Below, piece after piece: positions 47,320 through 55,712 of a stretch of DNA of 64,000 bases. This DNA is from Brevundimonas sp. ASV9. Its GTDB lineage: Bacteria; Pseudomonadota; Alphaproteobacteria; Caulobacterales; Caulobacteraceae. A program made the position numbers and the translations under genes. How positions within the stretch are numbered: position 1 is the first letter of the stretch; each line of letters begins with the position of its first letter. The stretch is from positions 1 through 64,000 of the forward strand of contig NZ_JAELUF010000001.1 in the NCBI RefSeq assembly GCF_016429195.1. The letters run 5' to 3'. The notes below the pieces were generated by a model that had not been told where the DNA came from, made no database searches, and worked only from the letters and a program-made list of their open reading frames with translations.

Positions 47320-48927
47320 ATGGCGTCGGTCAAAAGACATCCCGCCCACCCTTTGACAGCGACCCGATCGCTGGGGATGAGCACGGCAGGCGCGCTGGAT
47401 GCCGAGCTTCGAAGAGCGCTCGAAGTCGCGGCTATTCTGGTGACGACCGATCGACATGGGGTCATCACCGACTGCAACGAGAAGTTTGTCGCAGTCAGCG
47501 GTTACAGCCGAGAAGAGTTGATCGGCTCGACCCACCGGATCGTGAACTCCGGCCTGCATTCCAAGGCCTTCTTCCAGGATCTGTATCGCACGATCCGCAG
47601 CGGCAAGGTGTGGACCGGCACATTGCGGAACCGTCGCAAGGACGGCAGCCTCTATTGGGTCGACACGACCATCGTGCCGGCGCTCAGCGGTCCCGAGGGT
47701 CCGGCGTCCTACACGGCCATCCGTTTCGAGGTGACCGAACATGTGCTGGCTCTGGAGGCCCTTTCGGAAGCGCGCCTCGTCGCCGAACGCGCCGCCGCGC
47801 TGCGCGACACCTTCCTCGCGACGATGAGTCATGAGGTTCGCACGCCGTTGAACGGCGTCCTGGGCCTGGCGCAGTCCCTGTCAGGCGCCGACCTGCCCGA
47901 CGATGCGCGTCAAAAGGTCGATCTGATCATCAAGTCCGGCGAGACATTGAGGCGCATTCTGGACGATGTGCTGGACCTGTCCAAAATCCAGGCCGGCGAG
48001 ATGAACCTGGTCAACGAATCCTTTGCGCCGTCCGACACCATTTCCGGCGCGGTCGATCTGATGCGGCCGCTGGCCAGCGAAAAGGGACTTGAGCTGATCT
48101 CCCGGTTCGACGGTCTTCCAGCCCATCTCATGGGCGACGGGGCCCGCCTGCGTCAGATCGTGCTGAACCTGGTCTCCAACGCCATCAAATTCACTGCAGT
48201 CGGCCAGGTGCTGGTCGATGCGCGCTACTCGAAGCCGTCCCGGCGTCTTCGCATCCGCGTCGCCGATACCGGCATGGGCTTTGATCGATCGACGGCGAAA
48301 CTGTTGTTCTCGCCGTTCAGCCAGGCCGACGATTCCATCTCGCGGCGGTTCGGCGGCACGGGCCTTGGCCTCTCCATCAGTCGTCGCCTGGCGGAGCTGA
48401 TGAGCGGCGGCCTCAGGGTGCGTTCAAAGCCCGGTCGGGGAACGCTCTTCGTTCTCGACTTGCCGATGGATCCCAGCGGCGAGATCACCCGCGAAAGCGA
48501 GAGCCATGTGGAGGCGCTGGATCGACTCTATGGCGCGCGGATCCTCTTGGCGGAGGACAATCTCGTCAACCAGCAGGTCGTTCAGGCGCTCCTCAGCGGT
48601 TTCGGCTGTCAGATCGATGTCGCCGAAAACGGCCAGGAAGCCGTCGACCTGTGGTCAGCGCACGCCTACGACCTGATCATGATGGACATGCAGATGCCGG
48701 TCATGGACGGCGTCGAGGCCATCCGCAGCATCCGCAGAGGCGAACAGCAGCGCGAGGTCAACAGGCTCCCGATCGCCATGCTGACCGCCAACGCCTCGTC
48801 CAACCATCGCGACTTGGCCTCACGCGCCGGCGCCGACGTCGTTATCCCCAAGCCGCTGTCCGCCGATCATCTGATCTTCGAATCCGCCCGCCTCCTCAAC
48901 AACGCCGCCCGCTGTCACTGGATATGA
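47320..48927 (+). CDS. PAS-domain hybrid sensor histidine kinase
   Basis: 535 residues, no membrane segments. The PAS domain (about 30-145) has VTTDRHGVITDCNEKFVAVSGYSREELIG and NRRKDGSLYWVDTTIVP. The HisKA domain has phospho-acceptor His171 in ATMSHEVRTPLNGVLG. The ATPase domain has RQIVLNLVSNAIKFT, ADTGMGFD and FGGTGLGLSISRRL. A C-terminal receiver has ILLAEDN, YDLIMMDMQMPVMDG and VIPKPLS. GGAAAG lies 6 bp upstream of the ATG at 47320; codon 20 (47377) is an alternative. The PAS lacks a LOV Cys, so the signal is unknown. It is divergent from marR. Confidence 0.9.
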   Translation: MASVKRHPAHPLTATRSLGMSTAGALDAELRRALEVAAILVTTDRHGVITDCNEKFVAVSGYSREELIGSTHRIVNSGLHSKAFFQDLYRTIRSGKVWTGTLRNRRKDGSLYWVDTTIVPALSGPEGPASYTAIRFEVTEHVLALEALSEARLVAERAAALRDTFLATMSHEVRTPLNGVLGLAQSLSGADLPDDARQKVDLIIKSGETLRRILDDVLDLSKIQAGEMNLVNESFAPSDTISGAVDLMRPLASEKGLELISRFDGLPAHLMGDGARLRQIVLNLVSNAIKFTAVGQVLVDARYSKPSRRLRIRVADTGMGFDRSTAKLLFSPFSQADDSISRRFGGTGLGLSISRRLAELMSGGLRVRSKPGRGTLFVLDLPMDPSGEITRESESHVEALDRLYGARILLAEDNLVNQQVVQALLSGFGCQIDVAENGQEAVDLWSAHAYDLIMMDMQMPVMDGVEAIRSIRRGEQQREVNRLPIAMLTANASSNHRDLASRAGADVVIPKPLSADHLIFESARLLNNAARCHWI

Positions 48928-48955
48928 AGGCGGGCCACGGGCTTCGAAACGAGGG

Positions 48956-49453
48956 TCACCGCACGCAGATGCGCGCGCGGTCATTCGTCCAGCAGTCGCC
49001 GTCCAGGCGGACCGTTCCAAGCGGATCGCCGGCCTTGTCGTCGTCGGGGTCGGCGTTCCAGGTGGCGTCGGCCGAGCCGTCGGCCATCAGGACGACGACG
49101 GCGAAATGTGAGTTCTTGGGCTTGCCCTCGGACCAGGCGTTCATCGTATAGCCGCCGTCGCCGAACGGATAGACGAGGCACGGCTCGTCGAGCAAAACCT
49201 TGCCGTCGACCGAGAGATAGCAGGACTTGCGCGACGCCGTCGGCGTTGCGGATGCCGACGGCGAGGGAGCGGGGCTTGCGCCGGTCTTCGCCGGTTCCGG
49301 AGGCGGTGCTGTCGGCTCTGGCGCGGACGGCGCGGGGGTCTGCGTCGCGTCAGCTGGCCCAGGCGCGCCGGCGTCCTGACCGCAGGCGGCCGCGACGGCC
49401 GACAGCATCAGGGCGGCGATCAAGCTGAGCGATCGTGAAGGGGTTGATGTCAC
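48956..49453 (-). CDS. Predicted lipoprotein, unknown function
   Basis: 165 residues from the GTG at 49453. A signal peptide (SLSLIAALMLSAVAAAC) ends in a lipobox Cys, followed by a 50-residue Pro/Ala/Ser-rich linker (TQTPAPSAPEPTAPPPEPA). A small C-terminal domain has four Cys (KSCYLSVDG, EPCLVYPFGDGGYTMNAW, GDCWTNDRARICVR). I do not recognise the domain. The linker suggests it reaches across the periplasm or into the wall. A longer open frame to 49534 is not supported by a signal peptide. Confidence 0.7.
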   Translation of the reverse strand: MTSTPSRSLSLIAALMLSAVAAACGQDAGAPGPADATQTPAPSAPEPTAPPPEPAKTGASPAPSPSASATPTASRKSCYLSVDGKVLLDEPCLVYPFGDGGYTMNAWSEGKPKNSHFAVVVLMADGSADATWNADPDDDKAGDPLGTVRLDGDCWTNDRARICVR

Positions 49454-49596
49454 GCGAGCCTCCGTCGTTGTCTCCCAGCGCCAACACGGGGGCGCATGCA
49501 AGCGTTCCCGTGTTGGCGCTGGGAATGACGGCACCCCTCCCCTTCGGCCGAGCGCTCGCCTATATCGCCAGCCTGTCCCGCTCCGGAGTTTTTCCC

Positions 49597-50094
49597 ATGG
49601 CCTATGTCGCCCGCAACGATCGTCCCGCCGACAAGGCGGCGCGCTATCTGGAGGTCGAGGCGGAAGTCCTGGCCGTGCTGGACGGCGAGCCGAATGTGAC
49701 GGCGCGAATGGCGACGGTGGCGTCGATGCTGGCAGATGCGTTCGAGCACTATTTCTGGACCGGGTTCTATGTCGTGGCGACGGACAAGGCGGACGAACTG
49801 GTGGTCGGGCCCTATCAAGGGACGCTGGGGTGCCTGCGCATCGCGTTCGGGCGCGGAGTGTGCGGCGCGGCGGCGGCTACGGGCCAGACACAGTTGGTCG
49901 AGGACGTGCACGCCTTCCCCGGCCACATCGCCTGCGACAGCCGTTCGGCCAGCGAAATCGTGGTGCCCGTGCGCGACGCCTCGGGCGCCCTGATCGCGGT
50001 GTTCGACGTGGATGCGACGACGCCGGCCGCCTTTGATGCCGACGATCAGACCGCGCTGGAGCGGTTGATGGCGAAGGTGTTCGCCGACGCTTGA
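49597..50094 (+). CDS. msrC: Free methionine-(R)-sulfoxide reductase (GAF-type fRMsr)
   Basis: 165-residue GAF-domain enzyme that reduces free Met-R-sulfoxide. The three catalytic and resolving Cys are at 79 (GTLGCLRIAFG), 89 (GRGVCGAAA) and 113 (HIACDSRSASEIVVPV). Their spacing of 10 and 24 residues is the same as in the E. coli enzyme. Start is ATG 49597 before AYVARND; the open frame upstream overlaps the divergent lipoprotein. It is 33 bp before the SDR gene. Confidence 0.93.
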   Translation: MAYVARNDRPADKAARYLEVEAEVLAVLDGEPNVTARMATVASMLADAFEHYFWTGFYVVATDKADELVVGPYQGTLGCLRIAFGRGVCGAAAATGQTQLVEDVHAFPGHIACDSRSASEIVVPVRDASGALIAVFDVDATTPAAFDADDQTALERLMAKVFADA

Positions 50095-50154
50095 TCGGGG
50101 CCGGTTGATCCGGCCGCGTCCGGCTCTATGGTCCCCGGCGACATGGAGGATCGG

Positions 50155-50832
50155 ATGATGCAGCGGACAGTCGCAATCACGGGCGGACACGGCGTCCTGG
50201 GCCGGGCGGTGCTGGAGGCGGCGCTGAAAGCCGGCTGGCAGGTCGCGGTCATCGACCATGCCTCGGGCCATGCCGTGCCCGACGGCGTGCTGGAGGTCGG
50301 CGGGGTGGATCTGACGGACGCCGGCCAGGCGCAAAAGGCCGTCGACGCCGTGATCGCGCGGTTTGGACGGCTGGACGCCCTGCTGAACATCGCCGGCGGC
50401 TTCGTCTGGCAGACGACCGACGATGCGGAACCGGCCTGGGACCGGATGCATGCGCTGAACATCACGACCGCCGTAAACACCAGCCGCGCGGCGCTGGATG
50501 CGCTGAAGGCCTCGCCCGAGGGTCGGATCGTCAATGTCGGCTCGGCCGCCGCGTTGAAGGCCGGGGCCGGCATGGGGGCCTATGGCGCGGCCAAGGCCGG
50601 GGTCCACGCCCTGACCCAGGCGCTGGCCGAGGAGTTGAAGACCACAAAGGTGACGGTCAACGCCGTCCTGCCGTCGATTATCGACACGCCGGCGAACCGC
50701 AAGGACATGCCCGACGCCGATCCGGCGACCTGGGTCGCGCCGGCCGATCTGGCGGCGGTGATCCTGTTCCTCGCCTCGCCCGAGAGCCGGGCCATGACCG
50801 GCACCCTGATCCCCGTGACGGGCCGCGTCTGA
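50155..50832 (+). CDS. Short-chain dehydrogenase/reductase
   Basis: 225-residue Rossmann-fold oxidoreductase. NAD(P) motif TGGHGVLG follows the start, then NIAGGFVW, the catalytic Ser in VNVGSAAALKAG, and Tyr-x3-Lys in YGAAKAGVHALTQAL. The Asp in VIDHAS after beta-2 favours NAD(H). AGGA lies 5-8 bp before the ATG (either of two adjacent ATG codons). It shares one base with the next gene (TGATG), so they form an operon. Substrate unknown. Confidence 0.88.
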   Translation: MMQRTVAITGGHGVLGRAVLEAALKAGWQVAVIDHASGHAVPDGVLEVGGVDLTDAGQAQKAVDAVIARFGRLDALLNIAGGFVWQTTDDAEPAWDRMHALNITTAVNTSRAALDALKASPEGRIVNVGSAAALKAGAGMGAYGAAKAGVHALTQALAEELKTTKVTVNAVLPSIIDTPANRKDMPDADPATWVAPADLAAVILFLASPESRAMTGTLIPVTGRV

Positions 50833-51662
50833 TGCGAAGCGACCGGGTCCGCAGCGTCCTTTATCTGCCGGCCTCCAATGCGCGGGCGATCGAGAAGGCG
50901 CGGACGCTGGATTGCGATGTCGCCGTGCTGGACCTGGAAGACGCCGTGGCGCCAGAGGCCAAGGCTGACGCCCGCGACGCCGCCGTCGCGGCGGTTCGGG
51001 ACGGCGGGTTTGGGCCGCGCTTGGGCGTGCGGATCAATGGGCTGGACACCGACTGGGGGTTGGACGATCTGGCGGCGATGAAGGCGGCGGGGGCCACGCT
51101 GGTCGTCGCGCCCAAGGTGGAGACGCCCGAGGCCGTGCACGCCCTGTCCGCCGGCCTGGCCAAGGGATGCGCCCTGTGGGCCATGATCGAGACGCCGCGC
51201 GCGCTGATGGCCCTGGCCGACATCGCCACGTCGGATGGGGCGCTGGACGGGCTGATGCTGGGGGTCAACGACCTGGCCAAGGCGCTGGGGACCCGGGCGT
51301 CGCCGGATCGCGAGCCGTTCAAGCCGTGGCTGGCGATGCTGGTCGCCGCCGCGCGGGCCAACGGATTGCTGGCCATCGACGGGGTGTTCAACCGGATCGA
51401 GGATGCCGAAGGCCTGGCGGCCGAGGCACTGCAGGGGCGACTGTACGGATTCGACGGCAAGAGCCTGATCCACCCGTCGCAGATCGCGGCCGCCAACGCC
51501 GCCTTCTCGCCGTCCGAAGCCGAGATCGCCGATGCGCGAGCGATCGTCGCCGCCTTCGACGCGCCGGACGCCGAGGGAAGAGGCGCGATCCGCGTGAACG
51601 GGGCGATGGTCGAACGGCTGCATCTGGACCAGGCGAAGGCCTTGCTGGCGCGGGCGGGTTGA
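50832..51662 (+). CDS. HpcH/HpaI (CitE-like) CoA-ester lyase
   Basis: 276-residue TIM-barrel aldolase-type lyase acting on acyl-CoA esters such as citramalyl-, malyl- or citryl-CoA. Motifs are VRSVLYLPASNARAIEKA, VLDLEDAVAPEAKADAR (metal-binding Glu/Asp), VVAPKVETPEAV, GLMLGVNDLAKALG and GFDGKSLIHPSQI. The preceding SDR could supply or use its product. Exact substrate cannot be read from sequence. Confidence 0.88.
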   Translation: MRSDRVRSVLYLPASNARAIEKARTLDCDVAVLDLEDAVAPEAKADARDAAVAAVRDGGFGPRLGVRINGLDTDWGLDDLAAMKAAGATLVVAPKVETPEAVHALSAGLAKGCALWAMIETPRALMALADIATSDGALDGLMLGVNDLAKALGTRASPDREPFKPWLAMLVAAARANGLLAIDGVFNRIEDAEGLAAEALQGRLYGFDGKSLIHPSQIAAANAAFSPSEAEIADARAIVAAFDAPDAEGRGAIRVNGAMVERLHLDQAKALLARAG

Positions 51663-51669
51663 CCGCCTG

Positions 51670-51808
51670 TCCCCCTCCCCACTTGTGGGGAGGGGGACCG
51701 CGAAGCGGTGTAGGAGCTCTGGAAGTCCCACCGACGCCTGTGTTGATTTGAAGAGCCCCTCCGTCACGGCGCAAGAGCGCCGCGCCACCTCCCCATGAAA
51801 TGGGGAGG
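51670..51808. repeat. Intergenic repetitive element with terminal hairpins
   Basis: A perfect 13-bp inverted repeat TCCCCCTCCCCAC-TT-GTGGGGAGGGGGA (51670-51697) starts the element. A related 9-bp one, CCTCCCCAT-GAA-ATGGGGAGG (51788-51808), ends it, with about 90 bp of non-coding sequence between. This layout is typical of small dispersed intergenic repeats in Caulobacterales. The first hairpin could also end transcription of the SDR-lyase pair. Confidence 0.65.
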
Positions 51809-53936
51809 AGACAGAAGCGTCGGGCCTAGTCGCGTCGACGCAACCGCCGTAAAGCTCGCGTCGAACCTCAGCGGACCCGACTTGCCCCTACCCTCCGACA
51901 CGCCTTCGAAAATCCCGGCCTGGGTCTGTGCGCCCGGCGTGCTGAAGGTGCCTTTCCTCGACGTGTTTCTGGCCGACTACGATCTGCGTCGGTTGCCGGG
52001 CAAGGACGTGCAGGCGGTGCTGGGCTGGGGGATGAAGCCGACGGCGGCGGCGGGGCGACGGTGGGCCGAGCGGAACGGGCGGCCCTATGTGGCGCTGGAG
52101 GACGGGTTTTTGCGTTCGGTCGGCATCGGCGAGGCGGGCGCGACGAGCCTTAGCCTGATCGTCGATGATCTGGGCGTCTATTATGATGCGACGCGGCCCA
52201 GTCGGCTGGAGCAACTGATCCAGACGGCTGATGACTGGTGCGACGCGGCCATGAGCGCGCGGGCGCGAGGGCTGATCGACCGGATCGTGGCGTCGGGCGT
52301 GTCCAAGACCAATATGGGCGGGCCGCTGGATCCGGGCCTGCTTAAGCCTGGTCGGCGCGTGCTGATCGTGGACCAGACGTTCGGCGACGCGTCCATCGCC
52401 TCTGGCCTCGCGACGGCTCAGAGCTTTGACGACATGATCGCCGCCGCTCGGCGCGACGAACCGGACGCCCAACTGATCGTCAAACGCCATCCGGCGGTGG
52501 CGGCGGGCAAGAAACGCGGCTGCGTGACGGACCTGACGGGCGTCACTTTGGTCGATACGGATGTACGGCCCGCCTACCTGCTGGCGGCGGTGGATGCGGT
52601 CTATTGCGTCACCTCGGCCCTGGGGTTCGAGGCCCTGTTGCGCGGCCTGCCGGTGCGGTGTTTCGGGGCGCCCTTCTATTCCGGCTGGGGTCTGACGACC
52701 GATGCGGTGCAGACGGGGCGGCGCCGCGTCGCGCGATCGATCGAACAGGTCGCCGCGGCCGCCCTGATCGCCTACAGCCGCTATGTCGATCCGGTGACGG
52801 GCGACAGGTGCGAGGCCGAACAGGCGCTGGAGCGGTTGATCGCGCTGCGCGACCGGGCGGACCGGCTGGCGGGCTCTTGGTCGGCGGTGGGATTCGCCCC
52901 CGCCAAGCGGCCGCCGGTGCGCCGCCTGCTGAACTCGCCCAAGGCGTCGATGCGCTACTTCATGTCGCCCTCGCGCGCCGCCGCCCATGCCAAGGCGACC
53001 GATGGGCGCCTGATCTGGTGGGCGGGCAAGGAGAGCGAGGCGACGCGCCAGGCGGCGGCTGCATTTTACGGCCCGACCGTGCGGATGGAAGACGGCTTTA
53101 TCCGTTCGCGGGGTCTGGGTTCCGATTTCGTCGGCGCCCTGTCGGTCGCCCTGGACGATCAGGGCGTCTATTACGATCCGTCGCGGCCTTCGCGGCTGGA
53201 AACCCTGATCGAAACCTCGGACCTGTCGCCGGTGCAGTTGGCGCGGGCCGCCGCCCTGCGGACGCGCGTGGTCGATGCCGGCCTGTCGAAATACAATCTG
53301 AGGGGTCAGGCGCCGACGGACTGGCCTGTTGATCGCGACATCCTGCTGGTCGTTGGTCAGGTCGAGAACGACAAGTCGATTTTGCTGGGCTGTGCGCCGG
53401 ATCTGAACACCAACTCGGCCCTGGTGGAGGCGGCGCGACGCGATCATCCGGACGCCTTTCTGGTCTATCGCAATCACCCCGACGTGCTGGCGGGCAACCG
53501 GCCCGGGCGGCTGGACGCCGGGGCCATGGCTTCGGTCGACGCGGTGGGGGATGGGCTGGATATCGTGGACTGTCTGAACGCCTGTCGCCGGGTGGCGACC
53601 CTGACCTCCCTGACGGGCTTCGAGGCCCTGATGCGGGGCAAGGCGGTGTCGGTCTATGGCCGGCCCTTCTATGCCGGATGGGGACTGACCGACGACCGGC
53701 TGACGTTCGAGCGCCGCAGCCGCCGCGCCGGCGTCGATCACCTGGTCCACGCCGCCCTGATCGCCTATCCCCTTTACGTCACGCCCGAGGGCTGGCCCTG
53801 CGAGGCCGAGGATCTTGTGGACCGGCTGATCGCCGCGCGCGACCAGCCGACGCCCAAGGCGCCGCGCGGTCAGGTGCAGCGCTGGGCCGCCGGCATCATC
53901 GCCAGTCTCGACCGCAAGCCGCCGCCGTCCTATTGA
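51795..53936 (+). CDS. kpsC: Capsule polysaccharide enzyme KpsC (beta-Kdo transferase)
   Basis: 713 residues with two homologous halves: FLRSVGIGEAGATSLSLIVDDLGVYYDATRPSRLE near 100 and the matching FIRSRGLGSDFVGALSVALDDQGVYYDPSRPSRLE near 435. Both halves also contain SALGFEALLRGLPVRCFG- or SLTGFEALMRGKAVSVYG-type motifs and AFYSGWGL-type ends. This duplication is that of KpsC, which builds the Kdo linker of group-2-type capsules. The ATG at 51795 lies inside the repeat hairpin and has no ribosome site, so the true start is probably later, for example TTG at 51882. No kpsS or export genes follow. Confidence 0.85.
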   Translation: MKWGGDRSVGPSRVDATAVKLASNLSGPDLPLPSDTPSKIPAWVCAPGVLKVPFLDVFLADYDLRRLPGKDVQAVLGWGMKPTAAAGRRWAERNGRPYVALEDGFLRSVGIGEAGATSLSLIVDDLGVYYDATRPSRLEQLIQTADDWCDAAMSARARGLIDRIVASGVSKTNMGGPLDPGLLKPGRRVLIVDQTFGDASIASGLATAQSFDDMIAAARRDEPDAQLIVKRHPAVAAGKKRGCVTDLTGVTLVDTDVRPAYLLAAVDAVYCVTSALGFEALLRGLPVRCFGAPFYSGWGLTTDAVQTGRRRVARSIEQVAAAALIAYSRYVDPVTGDRCEAEQALERLIALRDRADRLAGSWSAVGFAPAKRPPVRRLLNSPKASMRYFMSPSRAAAHAKATDGRLIWWAGKESEATRQAAAAFYGPTVRMEDGFIRSRGLGSDFVGALSVALDDQGVYYDPSRPSRLETLIETSDLSPVQLARAAALRTRVVDAGLSKYNLRGQAPTDWPVDRDILLVVGQVENDKSILLGCAPDLNTNSALVEAARRDHPDAFLVYRNHPDVLAGNRPGRLDAGAMASVDAVGDGLDIVDCLNACRRVATLTSLTGFEALMRGKAVSVYGRPFYAGWGLTDDRLTFERRSRRAGVDHLVHAALIAYPLYVTPEGWPCEAEDLVDRLIAARDQPTPKAPRGQVQRWAAGIIASLDRKPPPSY

Positions 53937-53963
53937 CGCGTTCTGATAGGAAACGGACTGTCA

Positions 53964-54051
53964 TCAAGCAGCAAGGTCCCGCGGGCCGAGCGATAGGAAC
54001 ACACTCCTCAAGCAGCGAGACGCCGCGCGTCGAGCGATAGGAACAAACAAG
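53964..54051 (+). repeat. Two tandem 44-bp repeats before the KAS-III-like gene
   Basis: Units at 53964-54007 and 54008-54051 agree at about 35 of 44 bases and both contain CGAGCGATAGGAACA. A degenerate third copy of TGATAGGAAAC sits at 53944. The AGGA in the last unit is correctly spaced (9 nt) to act as ribosome site for the GTG at 54051; the first unit repeats the AGGA without a start codon. Confidence 0.7.
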
Positions 54052-55205
54052 TGTCGAATGCAGTGATCGCCGCCACCGGCCTCTTCACCCCCGAACAGTC
54101 GGTCTCGAACGCCGAACTGGTCGACAGCTACAACGCCTGGGCCGACGGCTGGAACGCGCGCCACGCCGCCCAGATCGAGGCCGGCGAGCTGGAGGCCAAG
54201 TCGCACTCCTCGCCCGAGTTCATCGAGAAGGCGTCGGGCATCAAGAGCCGGTTCGTGCTGGACAAGGCCGGGATCATCGACCCCGAGCGGATGGCGCCGA
54301 ACCTGGCCGAACGCTCCAATGACGAAATCTCGATCCTGGCCGAGATGGCGGTCAAGGCGGCGCGTCAGGCGATCGAGGCGTGGGGCAAGCCGGTTTCGGA
54401 AATCGGCGCCGTCCTGTGCGCCGCGTCGAACATGCAGCGCGCCTATCCGGCCATGGCCATCGAGGTTCAGCAGGCCCTGGGCATCGAGGGCTTCGCCTTC
54501 GACATGAATGTGGCGTGCAGCTCGGCGACCTTCGGCATCAAGACGGCGGCGGACTTCATCGCCGGCGGCTCGGTCAAGGCCGTGCTGATGGTCAATCCGG
54601 AGGTCTGTTCGGCCCACCTGAACTTCACCGATCGCGACAGCCATTTCATCTTCGGCGATGTGGCTACGGCGGTGATCGTGGAGTCGTCGGATACGGCGGG
54701 ACCGGGCGGCTGGGACGTGCTGGGCACGCGGCTGAAGACGACCTTCTCGAACAACATCCGCAACAACTTCGGCTTCTTGAACCGCAATGCGCGCGACACC
54801 GCGCATCTGGACAGCCCCGAGGCCGACGACAGCGTGCAGAACGACAAGCTGTTCATCCAGCAGGGCCGCAAGGTGTTCCGCGACGTGGTGCCGATGGTGT
54901 CGGACATGATCGTGGATCACGCCGGCGAACTGGGCCTGGATCCGCACGAGTTAAAGCGCCTTTGGCTGCACCAGGCCAACATCAACATGAACACGATGAT
55001 CGGCAAGAAGGTGCTGGGTCGTGAGCCCTCGGCGGACGAGAACGTCATCATCCTGGACGAATACGCCAACACCTCCTCGGCCGGGTCGATCATCGCCTTC
55101 CACCTGCACAACGACGGGTTCGAGGCGGGCGATACGGGGCTGATCTGCAGCTTTGGCGCCGGCTATTCGGCCGGGACAGTCTTCGTCAGGAAGCGCGCCG
55201 CCTGA
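54051..55205 (+). CDS. Beta-ketoacyl-ACP synthase III-like enzyme
   Basis: 384-residue thiolase-fold condensing enzyme. The catalytic triad is Cys156 (FDMNVACSSATFGI), His307 (LWLHQANINM) and Asn340 (DEYANTSSAGS). It is about 60 residues longer than FabH, with an N-terminal insert (NAWADGWNARHAAQIEAGELEAK). That matches a separate FabH-like group found in proteobacteria. It may start fatty-acid or special lipid synthesis. The start is GTG 54051 with AGGA 9 nt upstream. Confidence 0.88.
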   Translation: MSNAVIAATGLFTPEQSVSNAELVDSYNAWADGWNARHAAQIEAGELEAKSHSSPEFIEKASGIKSRFVLDKAGIIDPERMAPNLAERSNDEISILAEMAVKAARQAIEAWGKPVSEIGAVLCAASNMQRAYPAMAIEVQQALGIEGFAFDMNVACSSATFGIKTAADFIAGGSVKAVLMVNPEVCSAHLNFTDRDSHFIFGDVATAVIVESSDTAGPGGWDVLGTRLKTTFSNNIRNNFGFLNRNARDTAHLDSPEADDSVQNDKLFIQQGRKVFRDVVPMVSDMIVDHAGELGLDPHELKRLWLHQANINMNTMIGKKVLGREPSADENVIILDEYANTSSAGSIIAFHLHNDGFEAGDTGLICSFGAGYSAGTVFVRKRAA

Positions 55206-55209
55206 AGCC

Positions 55210-55671
55210 TTAAAGCCGGGGCAGGAACAGGACGAAGTCCAGGCTCCACAGCCCCGGTCCATTGGCGATCAGCCAGATCAGGATGACCATCAGCAGGGTC
55301 TCCGGCAGGTCGAAATAGCTGGAGAGGCGATAGCCGAGGCTGGTCCCCTCCACCGACTTTGACGCCACCGTCACCAGGGCGACCAGGCTGATGATCAGCA
55401 GCACCAGGGCCGCCAGGCTGGTGAACAAACCCATGATCAGCAGGGCGCCGAAGGCGAACTCGCACACAGAAACAAACTTCGCGGTCTGGCGCGGCGCGGC
55501 GATGCCGGCCTCGACCATCGTCTTGCTCATCTTCTCGGCCTGGGCCGGGGTGAACAGCTTGTAGAAGCCGGACAGGAAGAACATTCCCCCGACCACGACC
55601 CGCGCGATCAGGGGCGCGATGTCCATCAGGGCCGGAACGCCCAGGCCGAGGCCGCGATAAAGGTCGATCAT
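55210..55671 (-). CDS. DoxX-family membrane protein
   Basis: 153 residues with four helices (APLIARVVVGGMFFLSGFYKLF, FVSVCEFAFGALLIMGLF, LAALVLLIISLVALVTV, LLMVILIWLIANGPGLWSLD). The GGMFFLSGFYKLFTPAQ signature marks DoxX. It is convergent with the KAS-III-like gene (4-bp gap) and 41 bp downstream of the M48 protease. Role unknown. Confidence 0.83.
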   Translation of the reverse strand: MIDLYRGLGLGVPALMDIAPLIARVVVGGMFFLSGFYKLFTPAQAEKMSKTMVEAGIAAPRQTAKFVSVCEFAFGALLIMGLFTSLAALVLLIISLVALVTVASKSVEGTSLGYRLSSYFDLPETLLMVILIWLIANGPGLWSLDFVLFLPRL

Positions 55672-55712
55672 GGGGCGAAGGCTCCGCTTGGAATGGCGAA
55701 GCCTTCAATGCT

